This document shows positions 31,153 to 39,204 of a stretch of 39,204 nucleotides of DNA, piece by piece. The notes under the pieces are model-generated. The model worked only from the letters and a program-made list of their open reading frames with translations. It ran no database searches and was not told where the DNA came from. Every line of letters begins with the position of its first letter. Position 1 is the first letter of the stretch. A program made the translations under genes and the position numbers. Source of the DNA: JBMYTN01 sp049604415 (GTDB lineage: Bacteria; Pseudomonadota; Alphaproteobacteria; Rhodospirillales; Rhodospirillaceae); contig JBMYTN010000036.1 of NCBI GenBank assembly GCA_049604415.1, positions 1-39,204 of the forward strand. The letters are read 5' to 3'.

Positions 31153-32391
31153 ATGATCACCCATCTGCTCCTCAACAGCATGTCCGGCCGGACCGCCAAG
31201 ATCTTTATGGCCCTGATGCTTGGCCTTGCGATCCTGGTTCCGGTGCTCAATCTGGCGGTGCCGCCCGACAATGCGTTTCATATGCCCAGCTATGCGGTGG
31301 CGCTGTTTGGCAAATATCTTTGCTACGCCCTGCTGGCTTTGTCGGTGGATCTGGTCTGGGGCTATTGCGGCATTCTCAGCCTAGGCCATGGCGCGTTCTT
31401 TGCGCTGGGTGGCTATGCCATGGGCATGTATCTGATGCGGATGATCGGCGACCGGGGCGTTTATGCCAATCCGTTGCTGCCGGACTTTATGGTCTTCCTG
31501 AACTGGGATGCGCTGCCCTGGTATTGGTACGGCTTTGACATCTTCCCCTTCGCCATGCTGATGGTTTTGGTGGTGCCCGGCCTGCTGGCCTTTGTCTTTG
31601 GCTGGTTTGCCTTCCGCTCCCGGGTCACGGGGGTCTATTTGTCGATCATCACCCAGGCCATGACCTATGCCCTGCTGCTGGCCTTCTTCCTCAATGATCT
31701 GGGCTTTGGCGGCAATAATGGCCTGACCGACTTTAAAGACATTCTCGGCTTTGACATCCAAGCGGACTCGACCCGCTCCGGGCTGTTTGCCGCCACGGCC
31801 ATCGCGGTCGCCATCGGCTTCCTGATCTGCCGCATGGTGGTCTGCTCCAAGCTGGGCAAAGTGCTGGTCGCGGTCCGGGATGCGGAAAGCCGGACCCGCT
31901 TCATTGGCTACCGGGTCGAGCGCTATAAGCTGTTTGTCTGGACCCTGTCGGCCTGCATGGCCGGGGTCGCCGGTGCGCTCTATGTGCCCCAGGTCGGCAT
32001 CATCAACCCGTCGGAATTTGAACCGGCCAACTCCATCGAGGCCGTGATCTGGGTGGCCGTCGGTGGGCGCGGCACTCTGGTTGGCGCGGTGCTCGGCGCG
32101 GTCCTGGTCAATTTCGCCAAGACCATTTTCACCGGTGCGCTGCCCGATGTCTGGCTGTTCGCCCTGGGTGGCCTATTCATCTTTGTCACCCTGTTCCTGC
32201 CCAAGGGCATTGTCGGCACCATTGCGGCCTGGAATGACAAATGGCGGGCCTCCAAGGGCGGGGCGGGGCCGCAGTCCGGGGCGCCCGCTGATGGGGCCGG
32301 GTCGCCCAAGGACGGTGAGGCAGTGGATGCGGCCGCCGGAACCGAGAGCCCCGACCTCTCGCCGCCGCCCATTGCCGGGGGAGGGCGCTGA
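31153..32391 (+). CDS. urtC: Urea ABC transporter permease UrtC
   Basis: This 412-residue LivM-type permease partners UrtB. Family segments include LSVDLVWGYCGILSLGHGAFFALGGY (about 63-88), FRSRVTGVYLSIITQAMTYALL, NNGLTDFKDILGFD and the coupling region VAVRDAESRTRFIGYRVERYK. About ten hydrophobic helices are visible. The C-terminal 45 or so residues after WNDKWRASKGG are Gly/Pro/Ala-rich and probably disordered. The start at 31153 has GAGTGAGG just upstream. The stop and the urtD start are one base apart, so the two are tightly coupled. Confidence 0.95.
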   Translation: MITHLLLNSMSGRTAKIFMALMLGLAILVPVLNLAVPPDNAFHMPSYAVALFGKYLCYALLALSVDLVWGYCGILSLGHGAFFALGGYAMGMYLMRMIGDRGVYANPLLPDFMVFLNWDALPWYWYGFDIFPFAMLMVLVVPGLLAFVFGWFAFRSRVTGVYLSIITQAMTYALLLAFFLNDLGFGGNNGLTDFKDILGFDIQADSTRSGLFAATAIAVAIGFLICRMVVCSKLGKVLVAVRDAESRTRFIGYRVERYKLFVWTLSACMAGVAGALYVPQVGIINPSEFEPANSIEAVIWVAVGGRGTLVGAVLGAVLVNFAKTIFTGALPDVWLFALGGLFIFVTLFLPKGIVGTIAAWNDKWRASKGGAGPQSGAPADGAGSPKDGEAVDAAAGTESPDLSPPPIAGGGR

Positions 32392-32392
32392 G

Positions 32393-33151
32393 ATGACCGA
32401 GACCGCCAATAAATCCGCCACCATTCTCTATGTGAATGGCGTTTCGGTGTCCTTTGACGGCTTTAAGGCGCTGAACAACCTGTCTCTGACCCTAAAACCC
32501 GGTGAAATGCGGGCCATCATCGGTCCCAATGGGGCGGGGAAGACCACGATGATGGACATCATCACCGGCAAAACCCGGCCTGACAGCGGCGAGGTCTTTT
32601 TCGACGGCACCGTGGATCTGCGCACTTTGGATGAGGCCTCGATTGCCGAGCTGGGCATTGGCCGCAAATTCCAAAAACCGACCGTGTTTGAAAGCCACAC
32701 GGTTTGGGACAATCTCTGGCTCTCCCTTAAGGATGACCGCCGGGTGTTCCCGACCTTGTTTGGCATGCTCGACGGCAAGGGCAAAAAGCGCATTGATGAG
32801 ATCCTGGGCATCATTGGCTTGGGCGACCGGCGCGATGTGATCGCTGCTGGTCTGTCGCACGGCCAGAAGCAATGGCTGGAAATCGGCATGCTGCTGGCCC
32901 AAGACCCGAAAGTGCTGCTGGTGGACGAGCCGGTGGCGGGGATGACCGATGATGAGACCGCCCAGACCGCCCGGTTGCTTAAAGAGATTTCTGGGGACCA
33001 TTCGGTGGTCGTTGTCGAGCATGACATGACCTTTGTCCGCGATCTGGATGTTCGGGTCACCGTGCTCCATGAGGGCTCCGTTCTGGCTGAAGGGTCCTTG
33101 GATCATGTCAGCGCCAATGAGCGGGTCATCGAAGTGTATTTGGGGAGGTAA
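32393..33151 (+). CDS. urtD: Urea ABC transporter ATP-binding protein UrtD
   Basis: This 252-residue LivG-type ATPase has Walker A GPNGAGKTT (about 43-51). Its signature is LSHGQ, the usual UrtD variant of LSGGQ. Walker B is VLLVDEP with GMTDDE after it, and the switch His is in VVEHDM. All catalytic residues are present. It pairs with UrtE to power urea uptake. A strong GGGGGAGGG ribosome binding site precedes the ATG at 32393, and the next gene starts 4 bases after its stop. Confidence 0.95.
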   Translation: MTETANKSATILYVNGVSVSFDGFKALNNLSLTLKPGEMRAIIGPNGAGKTTMMDIITGKTRPDSGEVFFDGTVDLRTLDEASIAELGIGRKFQKPTVFESHTVWDNLWLSLKDDRRVFPTLFGMLDGKGKKRIDEILGIIGLGDRRDVIAAGLSHGQKQWLEIGMLLAQDPKVLLVDEPVAGMTDDETAQTARLLKEISGDHSVVVVEHDMTFVRDLDVRVTVLHEGSVLAEGSLDHVSANERVIEVYLGR

Positions 33152-33155
33152 TCCG

Positions 33156-33851
33156 ATGCTCAGCGTGGAAGGTATTGACCTGAAATATGGAGCGGCCCAG
33201 GCCCTGAAATCGGTCTCCGTCACCGCCGAAATCGGCAAAGTCACCTGTGTTTTGGGCCGCAATGGCGTTGGCAAGACCAGCCTGCTGCGCGCTGTCACCG
33301 GCCAGCATCCGATCAGCGCGGGCAAGGTGATCTGGGATGGCGAAGACATCTCCCGTCTGAAACCGCCGGAGCGGGCCCGGCGCGGCATTTCCTTTGTGCC
33401 GCAAGGCCGGGAGATCTTTCCGCTGCTGACCGTGCGGGAAAATCTGGAAACTGGCTATGCGCCCTTGCCCCGCTCCGAACGCATTGTGCCAGAGGAGGTG
33501 TTCTCGCTGTTTCCGGTGCTGAAGACGATGATGAACCGGCGCGGCGGTGACTTGTCCGGCGGCCAGCAGCAACAGCTGGCCATTGGTCGGGCGATGACCA
33601 TGCGGCCCCGGCTGTTGGTGCTTGATGAACCCACCGAAGGCATTCAGCCGTCGATCATCAAAGACATTGGCCGCGCAATCACCTATCTTCGGGATACCGG
33701 TATGATGGCCATTGTGCTGGTCGAACAATATTTTGAATTCGCCCGGGATCTGGCCGACAGCTATGTGGTGATGGACCGGGGCGAGGTGGTGATGGACGGC
33801 ATCGGGGCGGAGATGGTGGAGGAAGATGTTCGACGGCATCTCACGGTCTGA
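33156..33851 (+). CDS. urtE: Urea ABC transporter ATP-binding protein UrtE
   Basis: This 231-residue LivF-type ATPase has Walker A GRNGVGKTS (about 34-42), Q-loop FVPQGREIFPLLTV, signature LSGGQQQQL, Walker B LLVLDEPTEGIQP and a VEQYFEFA segment at the switch position, as usual for LivF/UrtE. It completes the UrtABCDE transporter. GGGGAGG precedes the start at 33156. Its last 26 bases overlap the start of ureD, linking uptake to hydrolysis in one transcript. Confidence 0.95.
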   Translation: MLSVEGIDLKYGAAQALKSVSVTAEIGKVTCVLGRNGVGKTSLLRAVTGQHPISAGKVIWDGEDISRLKPPERARRGISFVPQGREIFPLLTVRENLETGYAPLPRSERIVPEEVFSLFPVLKTMMNRRGGDLSGGQQQQLAIGRAMTMRPRLLVLDEPTEGIQPSIIKDIGRAITYLRDTGMMAIVLVEQYFEFARDLADSYVVMDRGEVVMDGIGAEMVEEDVRRHLTV

Positions 33852-34767
33852 TCCGCCTGCCTCTGGGTCCCCTTCTGATGGCAGCCCTGCGGGTGCCCTC
33901 ACGCCGGAAATGCAGGCCTTTCCCTTGGATGGTGCCGGGATCCACCTGCGCATGGATCACCGGGAGGGCCGGACGCGCCTGACCCGCCTGCTGCAAAAGG
34001 CCCCGATGCGGGCTTTGTTGCCCCAAGTTTCAGCCCAAGAGCCGCCAACCGCGTGTTTGACCAACACGGCGGGCGGTTTGGTCGGCGGCGACCGGTTTTC
34101 CATCACCGTTGAAGCGGGCGAAAATGCCGCCCTATTGGCCATGGCTCAGGCGGCGGAGAAGGTCTATCGCTCCGCCGGTCCCGATGTGCGTCTTGATATC
34201 GCGCTGCGGGCCGAGGCCGGGGCCTGGCTGGAATGGCTTCCCCAGGAAACCATCCTGTTTGACCGCTCCCGGCTGCGGCGCAGCACCTTGGTCGAGATCG
34301 ATCCCTCTGCGCGGCTGTTGGCGGGCGAGATCACCGTGTTTGGCCGTGAAGCCCATGGCGAGACCCTGAGCGATATTCTGTTGCGGGACCGCTGGCGGGT
34401 CTGTGTTGGCGGGCGGGCGGTTTGGGGCGATGCGCTGGCCGTGGATGGCCCGGAGGTCGTGCCGGTGCTGGCGGCCTCTGCGGGCTTTGGCGGGGCGACG
34501 GCCTCGGGCCTGATCCTGGTCCATGTCCCCGAAGACCAGCGCGACGGGCTGCTGGAGGCTCTGCTGGATTTGGATGGTGAGGATGCGCAGTGCGGGCTCG
34601 GCCCGGCTTTGCGCTTGGGCGCAAGCCAGATCGGGCCGTTGCTGATCCTTCGGTTTTTGGCGCGGGATCCGGCGCAGTTGCGGGTGGCGTTTGCCCGGCG
34701 CTGGGCGATGCTGCGCCAGCGGCTGGCGGGCTATGCGCCGCGCCTGCCCCGGCTTTGGTATGTGTAA
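33826..34767 (+). CDS. ureD: Urease accessory protein UreD
   Basis: This 313-residue protein is the UreD (UreH) maturation factor. It joins UreF and UreG on apo-urease to guide nickel insertion. Family segments include LTNTAGGLVGGDRF (about 78-91), TVEAGENAALLAMAQAAEKVYRS, WLEWLPQETILFDRS and the LLAGEITVFGREAHGE stretch. The first 25 or so residues are Ser/Pro-rich and unconserved in appearance. The start at 33826 inside urtE is backed by GGTGGAGGAAG directly upstream. A later ATG at 33910 would remove only this tail and is an alternative. It is followed by a 60-base gap with short tandem repeats before ureA. Confidence 0.93.
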   Translation: MFDGISRSDPPASGSPSDGSPAGALTPEMQAFPLDGAGIHLRMDHREGRTRLTRLLQKAPMRALLPQVSAQEPPTACLTNTAGGLVGGDRFSITVEAGENAALLAMAQAAEKVYRSAGPDVRLDIALRAEAGAWLEWLPQETILFDRSRLRRSTLVEIDPSARLLAGEITVFGREAHGETLSDILLRDRWRVCVGGRAVWGDALAVDGPEVVPVLAASAGFGGATASGLILVHVPEDQRDGLLEALLDLDGEDAQCGLGPALRLGASQIGPLLILRFLARDPAQLRVAFARRWAMLRQRLAGYAPRLPRLWYV

Positions 34768-34774
34768 GCGGTTT

Positions 34775-34799
34775 AAGAACGGTAAGAACGGCAGAACGG
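34775..34799 (+). repeat. Short AGAACGG tandem repeat between ureD and ureA
   Basis: Two copies of AAGAACGG and one AGAACGG occur in a row with single-base spacers (34775-34782, 34784-34791, 34793-34799). They are followed by a purine-rich stretch that includes the ureA ribosome binding site. The array is short and may be variable in number between strains. No hairpin is formed. Confidence 0.6.
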
Positions 34800-34827
34800 C
34801 AAAGAGGAACAGGAAGAGGAACCGTCC

Positions 34828-35130
34828 ATGAATCTGACGCCGAGAGAAAAAGACAAATTGTTGGTCGCCATGGCGGCCATGGTGGCGCGGCGGCGCTTGG
34901 AGCGCGGGGTGAAGCTGAACCATCCCGAGGCCATTGCCCTGATCACTGATTTTGTGGTCGAGGGTGCCCGGGATGGCCGCAGCGTGGCCGATCTGATGGC
35001 GGCGGGGGGCGAGGTGCTCTCCCGGGATCAGGTCATGGCGGGCGTGGCCGAGATGATCCACGAGATCCAGGTCGAAGCCACCTTCCCCGACGGGACCAAG
35101 CTGGTCACCGTGCACAATCCCATCCGTTGA
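34828..35130 (+). CDS. ureA: Urease gamma subunit
   Basis: This 100-residue protein is the complete small urease subunit. It has the family start MNLTPREKDKLLVAMAAMVA, the GVKLNHPEAIALITDFVVEGARDG stretch and the terminal FPDGTKLVTVHNPIR. It has no catalytic residues of its own but is part of the structural (alpha-beta-gamma) assembly. A purine-rich GGAAGAGGAA precedes the ATG. The length is normal for separate bacterial gamma subunits. Confidence 0.97.
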   Translation: MNLTPREKDKLLVAMAAMVARRRLERGVKLNHPEAIALITDFVVEGARDGRSVADLMAAGGEVLSRDQVMAGVAEMIHEIQVEATFPDGTKLVTVHNPIR

Positions 35131-35161
35131 TCTGTCCAACTCGGCAAAGGACGACATAGCC

Positions 35162-35467
35162 ATGATTCCCGGTGAAGTCATGCCCGCAGCGGGCAGCATC
35201 ATCCTCAATGAGGGCCGCGAGACCCTGACCCTGACCATTCGCAATACCGGCGACCGCCCGGTGCAAGTCGGCAGCCATTATCATTTTGCCGAGACCAACC
35301 CGGCCTTGGATTTCGACCGGGAGGCCGCGAAAGGCTTCCGACTGGATATTCCGGCGGGGACGGCGGTGCGTTTCGAGCCCGGCCAGTCCCGCGATGTGGA
35401 TCTGGTGGCCTATGCGGGGGATCGGATCGTTCAGGGCTTTAACGCCAAAGTGCAAGGCAAGCTGTAA
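35162..35467 (+). CDS. ureB: Urease beta subunit
   Basis: This 101-residue protein is the complete beta subunit: MIPGEVMPAAGSIILNEGRE, VGSHYHFAETNPALDFDR, PAGTAVRFEPGQSRDVDLV and the FNAKVQGKL end. It is beta-rich and packs against the alpha subunit. The ATG at 35162 has AAAGGACG upstream. Gamma and beta are separate genes, as in most proteobacteria, not fused as in Helicobacter. Confidence 0.97.
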   Translation: MIPGEVMPAAGSIILNEGRETLTLTIRNTGDRPVQVGSHYHFAETNPALDFDREAAKGFRLDIPAGTAVRFEPGQSRDVDLVAYAGDRIVQGFNAKVQGKL

Positions 35468-35482
35468 GGGAGGGCGCGGACC

Positions 35483-37192
<1,710 letters not shown>

Positions 37193-37215
37193 GGCGGCGA
37201 TTGGAGGGCAGTGCC

Positions 37216-37749
37216 ATGACCCTGCGTCGTGCGGTCGCCGTCCACCCGGCGGACAGCTTCGCGGTGGAACAGGAACGGGCCACCGTTACCCTGGCCTATG
37301 AGGACCGGTTTCGCCGCCGGGTGCGTCTGATCGACGACAGCGGTGCGGCCTTTTTGCTCGATTTGGCCAAGGCGACCCGCCTGAAGGATGGCGATGAGCT
37401 GGAACTGGCCGGGGATGGTCCGGAGGATGGCGGCATGATCCGGGTCCGGGCTGCCCTGGAGCCGGTTTTGGAGGTCCATTTCGCCGATCCGTCGGAAACC
37501 GCGCGGGTGGCTTGGCATTTGGGCAACCGCCATGTGGCGGTGCAGGTGGTCGATGCCAGCTCGCTAAGGGTGAGCGCCGATCATGTCATTGAGGGCATGC
37601 TGCGGGGCTTGGGTGTGGTGGTCAAACACCGCACCTCGGCCTTTGAACCCTTGGGCGGCGCCTATGGCGCAGATGCTTTGGGTGGTGGGCACAGCCATGG
37701 CTCGGCCAAATCCTATGACAAATCCGGGACGCATAGCCATGCCCACTGA
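37216..37749 (+). CDS. ureE: Urease nickel metallochaperone UreE
   Basis: This 177-residue protein is the nickel donor for urease maturation. The N-terminal peptide-binding domain includes YEDRFRRRVRLIDDSG, and the metal-binding domain has WHLGNRHVAVQV with the conserved His and DHVIEGMLRGLG. The C-terminal tail is His-rich (GHSH and THSHAH in the last 20 or so residues), suited to extra nickel binding. TTGGAGGG upstream supports the ATG at 37216. The last 11 bases overlap the start of ureF, so the His-tail codons also carry the ureF start. Confidence 0.95.
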   Translation: MTLRRAVAVHPADSFAVEQERATVTLAYEDRFRRRVRLIDDSGAAFLLDLAKATRLKDGDELELAGDGPEDGGMIRVRAALEPVLEVHFADPSETARVAWHLGNRHVAVQVVDASSLRVSADHVIEGMLRGLGVVVKHRTSAFEPLGGAYGADALGGGHSHGSAKSYDKSGTHSHAH

Positions 37750-38461
37750 GCCTGTTGCTCCGGCAGGGCTTGGCCCGGCCTCCGATCTGCATAAGCTGCT
37801 GGCGTGGTTTTCGCCGTCCTTTCCCGTCGGGGCTTTTGCCTGGAGCCATGGCTTGGAATGGGCCGTTGAGTCCGGTCTGGTGACCGACCGCGCCAGCCTG
37901 GAAGCTTGGACCGGCACGGTGATCGCCCAAGGCACCGGGCGGCTGGATGTGAATCTGCTCCGCGCGGCCTGGGAGGCCTGGTCAGCGCAGGATGGCCCTG
38001 GACTGGTCGCCGTGGCCGAGGAGGCGGATATTCTGCGGGGCTCCGCCGAGCTGGCTTTGGAAAGTGCGTCCCAGGGCGAGGCCTTCCTGAAAGCCGTTGG
38101 CGACAGTTGGGCGGTTCCTGGCTTGGCCGAGGCCCGACGGTTGTTGGCCGCAGCTCAACGCCCGGTCAGCTATCCGGTGGCTGTCGGCGTCGCAGCGGCT
38201 GGGGCGGGATTGCCCCTGTCGGCGGTGCTGGAGGCCTATTTGCACGCCTTTGCCGCCAATCTGATTTCCGCCGGGGTCCGCTTGGTGCCCTTGGGCCAGA
38301 CCGATGGTCAAAAGGCTTTGGTCGCCTTGGGGCCGGTGATTGCCCAGGCGGTCCAGGCCAGTCTGGCCCGTGATCCGGAGGATTGGGGCAGCGCTGCCCC
38401 CATGGTCGATTGGGCGACCATGCGCCATGAAACCCAGTATACGAGGTTGTTTCGCTCATGA
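37739..38461 (+). CDS. ureF: Urease accessory protein UreF
   Basis: This 240-residue all-helical accessory protein acts as the adaptor between UreD and UreG. Typical segments are LLAWFSPSFPVGAFAWSHGLEWAVE (about 20-44), YPVAVGVAAAGAGLPL and YLHAFAANLISAGVRLVPLGQTDGQ, followed by the HETQYTRLFRS end. The start at 37739 lies within the end of ureE and gives the normal N-terminus. Longer in-frame starts have no similarity. The stop overlaps the ureG start in ATGA. Confidence 0.95.
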   Translation: MPTEPVAPAGLGPASDLHKLLAWFSPSFPVGAFAWSHGLEWAVESGLVTDRASLEAWTGTVIAQGTGRLDVNLLRAAWEAWSAQDGPGLVAVAEEADILRGSAELALESASQGEAFLKAVGDSWAVPGLAEARRLLAAAQRPVSYPVAVGVAAAGAGLPLSAVLEAYLHAFAANLISAGVRLVPLGQTDGQKALVALGPVIAQAVQASLARDPEDWGSAAPMVDWATMRHETQYTRLFRS

Positions 38462-39123
38462 TGGATGGAACTGTTGGTACCGCACCCGCTGCGCCCGAGG
38501 CCGAGCTTTTGGCCAACCCCCTGCGGATTGGTGTGGGCGGGCCGGTGGGGTCGGGCAAAACCGCCCTGCTCGAGGTCCTGTGCCGGGCCATGGCCGGGCT
38601 GTGGGATGTGGCGGCGGTGACCAATGATATTTACACCCGCGAGGATCAGCGCATCCTGACCGCGACCGGCGTGTTGCCCTCGGAGCGGATCATGGGGGTT
38701 GAGACTGGCGGCTGTCCGCATACGGCGATCCGGGAGGATGCGTCGATGAATTTGGCGGCGGTGGAGGATCTCTGCCGTCGGTTCACCGGCTTGGAAGCGG
38801 TTTTTATCGAAAGCGGCGGCGACAATCTGGCCGCGACCTTTTCTCCGGAACTGGCGGATCTGACCATCTATGTGATTGATGTGTCTGCGGGGGAGAAAAT
38901 CCCGCGCAAGGGCGGCCCGGGCATCACCCGCTCCGATCTGTTGGTGATCAACAAAACCGATCTGGCTCCGCTGGTCGGGGCGTCTCTGGAGGTCATGGCC
39001 TCGGACACGGAGCGGATGCGCGGCACCCGGCCCTATGTGATGAGCAATCTGAAGGCCGGGGACGGGGTTACGGCGATCATTGATTTCATTGTCGAGGCCG
39101 GAGGTCTGGACGAGCGGCGTTAG
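38458..39123 (+). CDS. ureG: Urease accessory GTPase UreG
   Basis: This 221-residue SIMIBI-class GTPase drives nickel insertion by GTP hydrolysis. The P-loop is GPVGSGKT (28-35), the metal-binding CPH motif lies at 86-88 in ETGGCPHTAIRED, and the guanine-specificity motif is INKTD. The N-terminal 20 residues before the P-loop strand are variable, and this one lacks the His-rich tail seen in some species. It is the last urease gene in the window. Its stop at 39123 is followed by a small hairpin and then the 54-bp repeat. Confidence 0.97.
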   Translation: MMDGTVGTAPAAPEAELLANPLRIGVGGPVGSGKTALLEVLCRAMAGLWDVAAVTNDIYTREDQRILTATGVLPSERIMGVETGGCPHTAIREDASMNLAAVEDLCRRFTGLEAVFIESGGDNLAATFSPELADLTIYVIDVSAGEKIPRKGGPGITRSDLLVINKTDLAPLVGASLEVMASDTERMRGTRPYVMSNLKAGDGVTAIIDFIVEAGGLDERR

Positions 39124-39133
39124 AGCATTTTCA

Positions 39134-39149
39134 GCCGAAATGGCTTTTC
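39134..39149 (+). terminator. Weak terminator-like hairpin after ureG
   Basis: AGCC and GGCT flank the 5-base loop GAAAT and are followed by TTTCT. The 4-bp stem is short for an intrinsic terminator. Together with the palindromic repeat directly downstream it may end the urt-ure transcript. Confidence 0.35.
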
Positions 39150-39150
39150 T

Positions 39151-39204
39151 AGTCGCCTGTGAAGAATTCCCAAGCGTTTGGAAACGTTTAGGATTTCAGG
39201 CTCT
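39151..39204 (+). repeat. 54-bp imperfect palindromic repeat, right copy
   Basis: This segment is the inverted partner of 89-142, with five mismatches by my alignment. The inner part, CGTTTGGAAACG, is a perfect 5-bp stem with a 2-base loop, and GCCTG/CAGGC close the outside with bulges between. It begins 27 bases after the ureG stop and runs exactly to the window end, so it may continue further. Confidence 0.8.

Overview
The window reads as GC-rich chromosomal DNA of an alphaproteobacterium, probably a Rhodospirillales-type organism. This is an inference from strong G/C third-position bias, from the urt-ure gene order and from the style of the signalling proteins. I see no rRNA, tRNA, CRISPR array, transposase or phage gene. 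The window looks like native metabolic, transport and signalling DNA, not a mobile island.

Left part (1-7700): a large minus-strand ABC-exporter-like protein carries a degenerate, internally triplicated nucleotide-binding region plus a cyclic-nucleotide-binding domain and a GGDEF-like domain. It is divergent from a membrane class III adenylate/guanylate cyclase. The cyclase gene runs 41 bp into an opposing GT39-type glycosyltransferase.

Glycan block (7726-13468): a COG4671-type GT-B glycosyltransferase ends at a clear intrinsic terminator. After it comes a tight operon of two GT4 glycosyltransferases, a histidine phosphatase and a second COG4671-type glycosyltransferase.

Peptide-transport block (13570-21800): five translationally coupled genes resemble a YejABEF/Dpp importer (double ATPase, binding protein, two permeases). 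A NodU/CmcH-type O-carbamoyltransferase is inserted between the binding protein and the first permease. A minus-strand SAM methyltransferase follows.

Sensor block (22571-27419): a UrtA-like periplasmic binding protein with no transporter of its own is coupled by an ATGA overlap to a HisKA-HATPase-REC-HPt hybrid kinase. The kinase converges by 10 bp on an OmpR/TorR-type response regulator. The layout parallels TorT/TorS/TorR with a urea/amide-type binding protein in the TorT position.

Urea block (27748-39123): a sigma-54-type promoter precedes urtA, then a strong stem-loop, urtBCDE, and ureD-A-B-C-E-F-G. These genes import urea and hydrolyse it to ammonia. The neighbouring sensor block is the obvious candidate for sensing the same ligand. 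The outward-facing genes at both ends are each followed by a copy of one 54-bp imperfectly palindromic repeat, so the copies are in inverted orientation and the window ends exactly at the right copy.
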